From Niveispirillum irakense DSM 11586 (GTDB taxonomy: Bacteria > Pseudomonadota > Alphaproteobacteria > Azospirillales > Azospirillaceae): 64,000 nt of DNA. Shown in pieces: positions 60,271 through 64,000 of the stretch. The stretch lies in the NCBI RefSeq assembly GCF_000429645.1, contig NZ_AUCG01000022.1:186001-250000 (forward strand), in the 5' to 3' direction. The position numbers were made by a program, and so were the translations under genes. The notes under the pieces are model-generated. The model had not been told where the DNA came from. It saw only the letters and a list, made by a program, of their open reading frames with translations, and searched no databases. The first letter of the stretch is position 1; every line of letters begins with the position of its first letter.

Positions 60271-61128
60271 ATGGAAATGGGGACGCGACCCATCGTCCGC
60301 TTGCGGGCGATGAACCCGGAGGATCTGCCACAGGCGCATGCGCTGTCCCGCGAGCTGAACTGGCCGCATCTGCTGGAAGATTGGAACTTCTTCCTGGAGA
60401 TCGGCGAAGGCGTGGTGGCGGAGCGGGATGGCGAGGTGGTGGGCACCGCCATGTGCTGGCCGTTCGGGCCGGATGTGGCCACGCTCGGCATGGTCATCGT
60501 CTCCCCCACCTGCCAGGGCGGCGGGGTGGGTCGCAAGCTGATGCAGGCGGTGATCGACAAGCTGGGCGACCGCACCATCATCCTGCATGCCACGGCAGAG
60601 GGCGCGCCGCTTTATCGCAGCTTGGGCTTCGATGCGGATGGTGAGGTGCTGCAACATCAGGGCACGGCCTTTTCCGTGCCGGTGCCCGACCTGATCACCG
60701 ATGAACGGGTCCGCCCGATGGGGCAAAGCGACTGGCCCGTCATCACCGCCATGGATGCCCGCGCCATCGGCATGGATCGCAGCCACCTGATCAGCACCCT
60801 GGATAAAAGCGCGGTCGGCGTGATGCTGACCCGCGCGCATGAGCCAGCGGGCTTTGCCCTGTTCCGGCGTTTCGGGCGCGGCTATGTCGTCGGCCCCACC
60901 GTGGCCCCGGATGAAGGCGGGGCCAAGGCGCTGATCTCCCACTGGCTGGGGGCCAATGCCGGCATGTTCTGCCGTGTTGATATCCCGGAAGATAGCGGCC
61001 TGTCGCCCTGGCTGGATGGGCTGGGCCTGCAATGTGTCGGCCGCGTCACCCGCATGGTGCGCGGACCCAGGCCCAAGCGCGACAGCGAATTGCGCACCTT
61101 CTCCCTTGTCACACAGGCCCTTGGATGA
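60271..61128 (+). CDS. GNAT-family N-acetyltransferase with two GNAT domains
   Basis: A 285-residue protein with a complete N-terminal GNAT domain (about 8-140; acetyl-CoA motif LGMVIVSPTCQGGGVGRKLM, 20 residues) and a degenerate second GNAT-like domain (about 148-270). It acetylates an amine. ATG 60271 lies 8 nt after GAGGAG (60257-60262). Its stop overlaps the next gene (ATGA), so it is co-expressed with the succinate-semialdehyde-dehydrogenase-like enzyme. It may protect or prime the amine substrate of the pathway, or protect the cell from it. Confidence 0.85.
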   Translation: MEMGTRPIVRLRAMNPEDLPQAHALSRELNWPHLLEDWNFFLEIGEGVVAERDGEVVGTAMCWPFGPDVATLGMVIVSPTCQGGGVGRKLMQAVIDKLGDRTIILHATAEGAPLYRSLGFDADGEVLQHQGTAFSVPVPDLITDERVRPMGQSDWPVITAMDARAIGMDRSHLISTLDKSAVGVMLTRAHEPAGFALFRRFGRGYVVGPTVAPDEGGAKALISHWLGANAGMFCRVDIPEDSGLSPWLDGLGLQCVGRVTRMVRGPRPKRDSELRTFSLVTQALG

Positions 61129-61130
61129 TC

Positions 61131-62603
61131 ATGAAGCCGACCCTTGCCGATCCTACCTTGTTCATCCAGGCCAACCTGATCGGTGGCCAGTGGGTGGGTG
61201 CTGCCACCGGCCGCACCCTGGATGTGGATAACCCCGCCGCCGGTTCCATCATCGGCACCGTGCCTGACGCGGATGAGGCGGATACACATGCCGCCATCGC
61301 CGCCGCCAATGCCGCTTGGCCGGCTTGGGCAGCACTGCCGGTAGCGGCCCGGGCCGACATGCTGGAACGCTGGCACGCGCTGATGCTGGCCAATATCAAC
61401 GATCTGGCCCGCATCATGACCGCCGAACAGGGCAAGCCCCTGGCCGAGGCGGCGGGTGAAGTACGCTATGCGGCCAGCTTCGTGAAATGGTTTGCCGGTG
61501 AGGCGCGGCGCATCCAGGGCGGCATGATCCCGGCACCGGAGGCCGACCGCCGCATCCTGGTGATGAAGGAACCGGTGGGCGTTTCGGCCATCATCACGCC
61601 CTGGAACTTCCCCGCCGCCATGATCACCCGCAAATGCGGTGCGGCGCTGGCCGCCGGCTGCCCGGTGGTGGTGAAACCGTCAGAAATGACGCCGTTCACC
61701 GCGCTCGCCCTGGCCAAGCTGGCGGAGCAAGCCGGCATTCCGCCGGGCGTGTTCAATGTCGTCACCGGGCGGCCGCAGGGCATTGGCGCTGCCTTGACCG
61801 GCAGCCCGCTGGTGCGCAAGCTCTCCTTCACCGGCTCCACCCGTATCGGCAGCCTGCTGATGGCGCAATGTGCCGACACCGTGAAGCGCCTGTCGCTGGA
61901 GCTGGGCGGCAATGCGCCGCTGATCGTGTTCGACGATGCCGATCTGGATGTGGCGGTGGCCGCCACCATGGCCAGCAAGTTCCGCAATGCCGGGCAAACC
62001 TGCGTCTGTGCCAACCGGATCCTGGTGCAGGATGGCGTGCATGATGCTTTTGTGGAAAAGCTGGGCCGCGCCGTGGCGGCGCTGAAGGTGGGGCCGGGCG
62101 ACCAGCCGGGTGTCACCACCGGCCCGCTGATCAACCGCGCTGCGGTGGAGAAGGTGCAGACCCATCTGGACGACGCGCTATCGCGCGGCGCCCGCGTCAG
62201 TGCGCAGGCAAAGGCCTATAAGGGCGACCGTTTCGCAGCACCGGTGCTGCTGACCGGGGCCGATCCCACCATGCGGCTGGCGTCGGAGGAAACGTTCGGC
62301 CCCGTCGCCCCGATCTTCCGCTTCCAGGCGGAGGAAGAGGCGATCCACATCGCCAATGACACGCCCTTCGGTCTGGCCAGCTATTTCTATACCGAAAACC
62401 TGCACCGCGCCTTCCGGGTGGCGGAGGCGTTGGAAACCGGCATGGTGGCGCTGAATACCGGCTCCATCGCCATGGAGATGGCGCCCTTCGGGGGCATCAA
62501 GCAATCCGGTCTGGGCCGCGAGGGCGGGCCGACCGGCATTGACGAATATCTGGAAACCAAGACCTTCCACATTGGTGGTCTGAAGCTGGGGCACAGCGCA
62601 TGA
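61131..62603 (+). CDS. gabD: NAD(P)-dependent aldehyde dehydrogenase, succinate-semialdehyde dehydrogenase (GabD-like)
   Basis: A 490-residue ALDH of the GabD group. Catalytic Glu257 is in SLELGGNAPL and Cys291 in NAGQTCVCANR; the CxC arrangement is typical for GabD. GIKQSGLGREGGPTGIDEYL (20 residues) ends the family signature. It oxidises succinate semialdehyde or a related dicarboxylic semialdehyde, the usual last step of 4-aminobutyrate and putrescine breakdown. ATG 61125 (overlapping the GNAT stop) is an equally possible start; GGA 5 nt upstream weakly supports 61131. It overlaps the next gene by 4 nt. Confidence 0.9.
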   Translation: MKPTLADPTLFIQANLIGGQWVGAATGRTLDVDNPAAGSIIGTVPDADEADTHAAIAAANAAWPAWAALPVAARADMLERWHALMLANINDLARIMTAEQGKPLAEAAGEVRYAASFVKWFAGEARRIQGGMIPAPEADRRILVMKEPVGVSAIITPWNFPAAMITRKCGAALAAGCPVVVKPSEMTPFTALALAKLAEQAGIPPGVFNVVTGRPQGIGAALTGSPLVRKLSFTGSTRIGSLLMAQCADTVKRLSLELGGNAPLIVFDDADLDVAVAATMASKFRNAGQTCVCANRILVQDGVHDAFVEKLGRAVAALKVGPGDQPGVTTGPLINRAAVEKVQTHLDDALSRGARVSAQAKAYKGDRFAAPVLLTGADPTMRLASEETFGPVAPIFRFQAEEEAIHIANDTPFGLASYFYTENLHRAFRVAEALETGMVALNTGSIAMEMAPFGGIKQSGLGREGGPTGIDEYLETKTFHIGGLKLGHSA

Positions 62604-63676
62604 GCAGCAAGCGCAGCTATAACATTGCCATCATCCCCGGCGACGGGATCGGCAACGAAGTGATGCCGGAAGGCGTGCGCGTGCAGGAACGCGCTGCCAG
62701 CCTCTATGGCTTCACCATCAATCAGCAATGGCATGATTTCGCCAATTGCGACTACTACGCCCGCCATGGAAGGATGATGCCGGAGGACTGGAAGGCGCAG
62801 ATCGGCAAGCCTGACGCGATTTTCTTTGGTGCCGTCGGCTGGCCGGCCACGGTGCCGGACCATATTTCGCTCTGGGGTTCGCTGCTGCAGTTCCGCCGCG
62901 AATATGACCAATATGTCAACCTACGCCCGGTGCGGCTGATGCCGGGCGTGCCCTGCCCGCTGGCGGGCCGCCAGCCGGGCGACATTGATTTCTGGATCGT
63001 GCGGGAGAATACGGAGGGTGAATATTCCTCCGTCGGCGGCCATATGTTCCCCGGCACGGAGCGGGAAATCGTCATCCAGGAAACGGTGATGACCCGCCAT
63101 GGCGTGGACCGGGTGCTGCGCTATGCGTTTGAACTGGCCAACCGCCGGCCCAACCGGCACCTGACCTCGGCCACCAAGTCCAACGGCATCTCCATCTCCA
63201 TGCCCTTCTGGGATGCGCGGGTGGAGGCGATGGCAGCGCACTATCCGGATGTGCGCTGGGACAAGTACCATATCGACATTCTGACCGCCCAGTTCGTGCT
63301 GAACCCGGACCGGTTCGATGTGGTGGTGGGCTCCAACCTGTTCGGCGATATCCTGTCCGACCTGGGCCCGGCCTGCACCGGCACCATCGGCATCGCCCCT
63401 TCCGGCAATATCAACCCGAAAGGCACCGGCCCGTCCTTGTTTGAGCCGGTGCACGGGTCGGCCCCGGATATTGCCGGCAAGGGCATCGCCAACCCGATCG
63501 GCCAGATCTGGTCGGCCGCCATGATGCTGGACCATCTGGGCGAAGCGGAAGCCGCCGCCGGCATCATGCGCGCAGTGGAAAGCGTGCTGGCCGAACCGGA
63601 CTTACGCACCGGCGACCTGAAGGGCAAGGCCAATACCATCACCTGCGGCAAGGCGGTGGAAGTGGCATTGGGGTAA
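62600..63676 (+). CDS. Tartrate dehydrogenase/D-malate dehydrogenase (isopropylmalate-dehydrogenase family)
   Basis: A 358-residue NAD-dependent decarboxylating dehydrogenase. IIPGDGIGNEVMPEG opens the fold; substrate Arg residues lie in YVNLRPVRLMPG; the catalytic Lys-region is ATKSNGISISM and metal Asp residues are in GSNLFGDILSDLGP. The run WIVRENTEGEYSSVGG is of the TtuC/DmlA branch rather than LeuB. Products would be pyruvate-, oxaloglycolate- or glycerate-type acids. It probably takes the dicarboxylate made by the upstream pathway into central metabolism. Confidence 0.9.
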   Translation: MSSKRSYNIAIIPGDGIGNEVMPEGVRVQERAASLYGFTINQQWHDFANCDYYARHGRMMPEDWKAQIGKPDAIFFGAVGWPATVPDHISLWGSLLQFRREYDQYVNLRPVRLMPGVPCPLAGRQPGDIDFWIVRENTEGEYSSVGGHMFPGTEREIVIQETVMTRHGVDRVLRYAFELANRRPNRHLTSATKSNGISISMPFWDARVEAMAAHYPDVRWDKYHIDILTAQFVLNPDRFDVVVGSNLFGDILSDLGPACTGTIGIAPSGNINPKGTGPSLFEPVHGSAPDIAGKGIANPIGQIWSAAMMLDHLGEAEAAAGIMRAVESVLAEPDLRTGDLKGKANTITCGKAVEVALG

Positions 63677-63730
63677 AAGCCCTGAGAGCACCGCCACCGG
63701 TCAGACGGTCGAACGCTTCAGGTCCCCTAC

Positions 63731-63777
63731 AGACAGGCTGCACCGCACAATTCCGCGGCGCAGCCTGTCTTTCTATT
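63731..63777 (+). terminator. Rho-independent terminator after the tartrate/D-malate dehydrogenase gene
   Basis: AGACAGGCTGC (63731-63741) pairs perfectly with GCAGCCTGTCT (63760-63770), extended by CCGC/GCGG inside. It is followed by TTCTATTT. It lies 55 nt after the stop. Confidence 0.88.
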
Positions 63778-64000
63778 TGGTGATTACTTTAATCAGACTG
63801 GGTCTTCTCGTGACCGGGCGGCAACCAAGCGGGCGCCCTGTGTCCTCAATCTTGAAGAGAGGCCCTTGTCGGCCTCTCTATCAGCCGCGATGCCGCCATC
63901 CCGGAACGGCCAGTCAAAATCAAGATACGTACGATCAAAGCCAGGCGGTCCAACATCAACTCGCTTAGAGTTTGTCCGGGTTAGGTTGGATCAACCTACA
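63778..64000. other. Distal intergenic region, no gene recognised
   Basis: No convincing gene to the window edge. A perfect 7-bp inverted repeat TAGGTTG-GAT-CAACCTA (63982-63998) lies at the very end and could be an operator of a gene beyond the window. Confidence 0.4.

Noticed and set aside
63777-63968. 63-codon frame after the last terminator
   Set aside because: It begins inside or just after the terminator, has no ribosome binding site and no family features.
1-64000. CRISPR arrays, tRNA or rRNA genes, prophage or intact insertion sequences
   Set aside because: No regularly spaced repeats, no cloverleaf-like or rRNA sequence and no transposase or integrase motifs were seen on reading; a dedicated tRNA or covariance-model scan was not possible.

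Overview
The window reads as chromosome of a GC-rich (roughly 63-66% by eye) Gram-negative alphaproteobacterium. The evidence is several TonB-dependent outer-membrane receptors, a cbb3 oxidase ccoNOQP operon, many Tat-type signal peptides, FCD-type GntR and Lrp regulators, and dense catabolic gene sets with 1-14 nt overlaps. The mix of TonB receptors with opine-type oxidases and dual-domain ABC proteins would suit Azospirillaceae (Niveispirillum/Nitrospirillum type). That placement is a guess from gene content, not something proven here. I see no tRNA, rRNA, CRISPR array, prophage or intact insertion sequence.

Layout. (1) 1-3322: remains of an organosulfur locus, with the end of a glutathione S-transferase, an SsuD-like flavin monooxygenase, a terminator and a palindromic repeat. 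It ends in a chimeric gene whose first third is a TonB receptor plug and whose remainder is an SsuA-type sulfonate-binding protein. (2) 3656-7732: aaeXAB-type efflux operon (membrane fusion protein, DUF1656, FUSC transporter) divergent from an AraC regulator, with a perfect 9-bp inverted repeat between them. (3) 8303-23331: a long co-directional cluster of TonB receptor, ester-type hydrolase, HpcH/HpaI aldolase, AfuABC-like ABC transporter, EutBC ethanolamine ammonia-lyase, RraA-like protein, PepSY-flavodoxin-reductase-like-ferredoxin membrane reductase, nitrilase-family amidase, proline-iminopeptidase-like hydrolase and GntR regulator. I read it as import and dismantling of an ethanolamine-containing molecule, possibly a carboxylate siderophore. 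This is the best candidate for an undescribed system.

(4) 23722-31024: a 942-aa winged-helix/NTPase/repeat regulator divergent from an isochorismatase-like hydrolase, a Tat-tagged chloroperoxidase-like hydrolase, a Tat-tagged metallo-beta-lactamase-fold enzyme, a DJ-1/PfpI protein lacking the usual Cys, and an AraC regulator. (5) 31244-39000: one apparent operon joining a protoglobin, a class-I glutamine amidotransferase, a CPGC redoxin and a catalase to ccoNOQP, a 60-aa membrane protein and a DUF2189 protein. It looks like an oxygen/NO/peroxide response tied to high-affinity respiration. A decayed helicase fragment follows (39022-39806).

(6) 40160-63676: amine/opine-type catabolism. It holds a class-III aminotransferase with Lrp regulator, an M20 amidohydrolase, a DUF1624 membrane protein, a TonB siderophore-type receptor under a perfect palindrome, a GhrA-like reductase and a HAD protein. 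These are followed by a DAO-family oxidase, a Dpp-like ABC transporter, a three-subunit opine/D-hydroxyproline-type dehydrogenase, two aldehyde dehydrogenases, a GNAT protein and a tartrate/D-malate dehydrogenase. Together these could import a peptide- or opine-like amine, oxidise its C-N bonds, oxidise the aldehydes and feed central metabolism.
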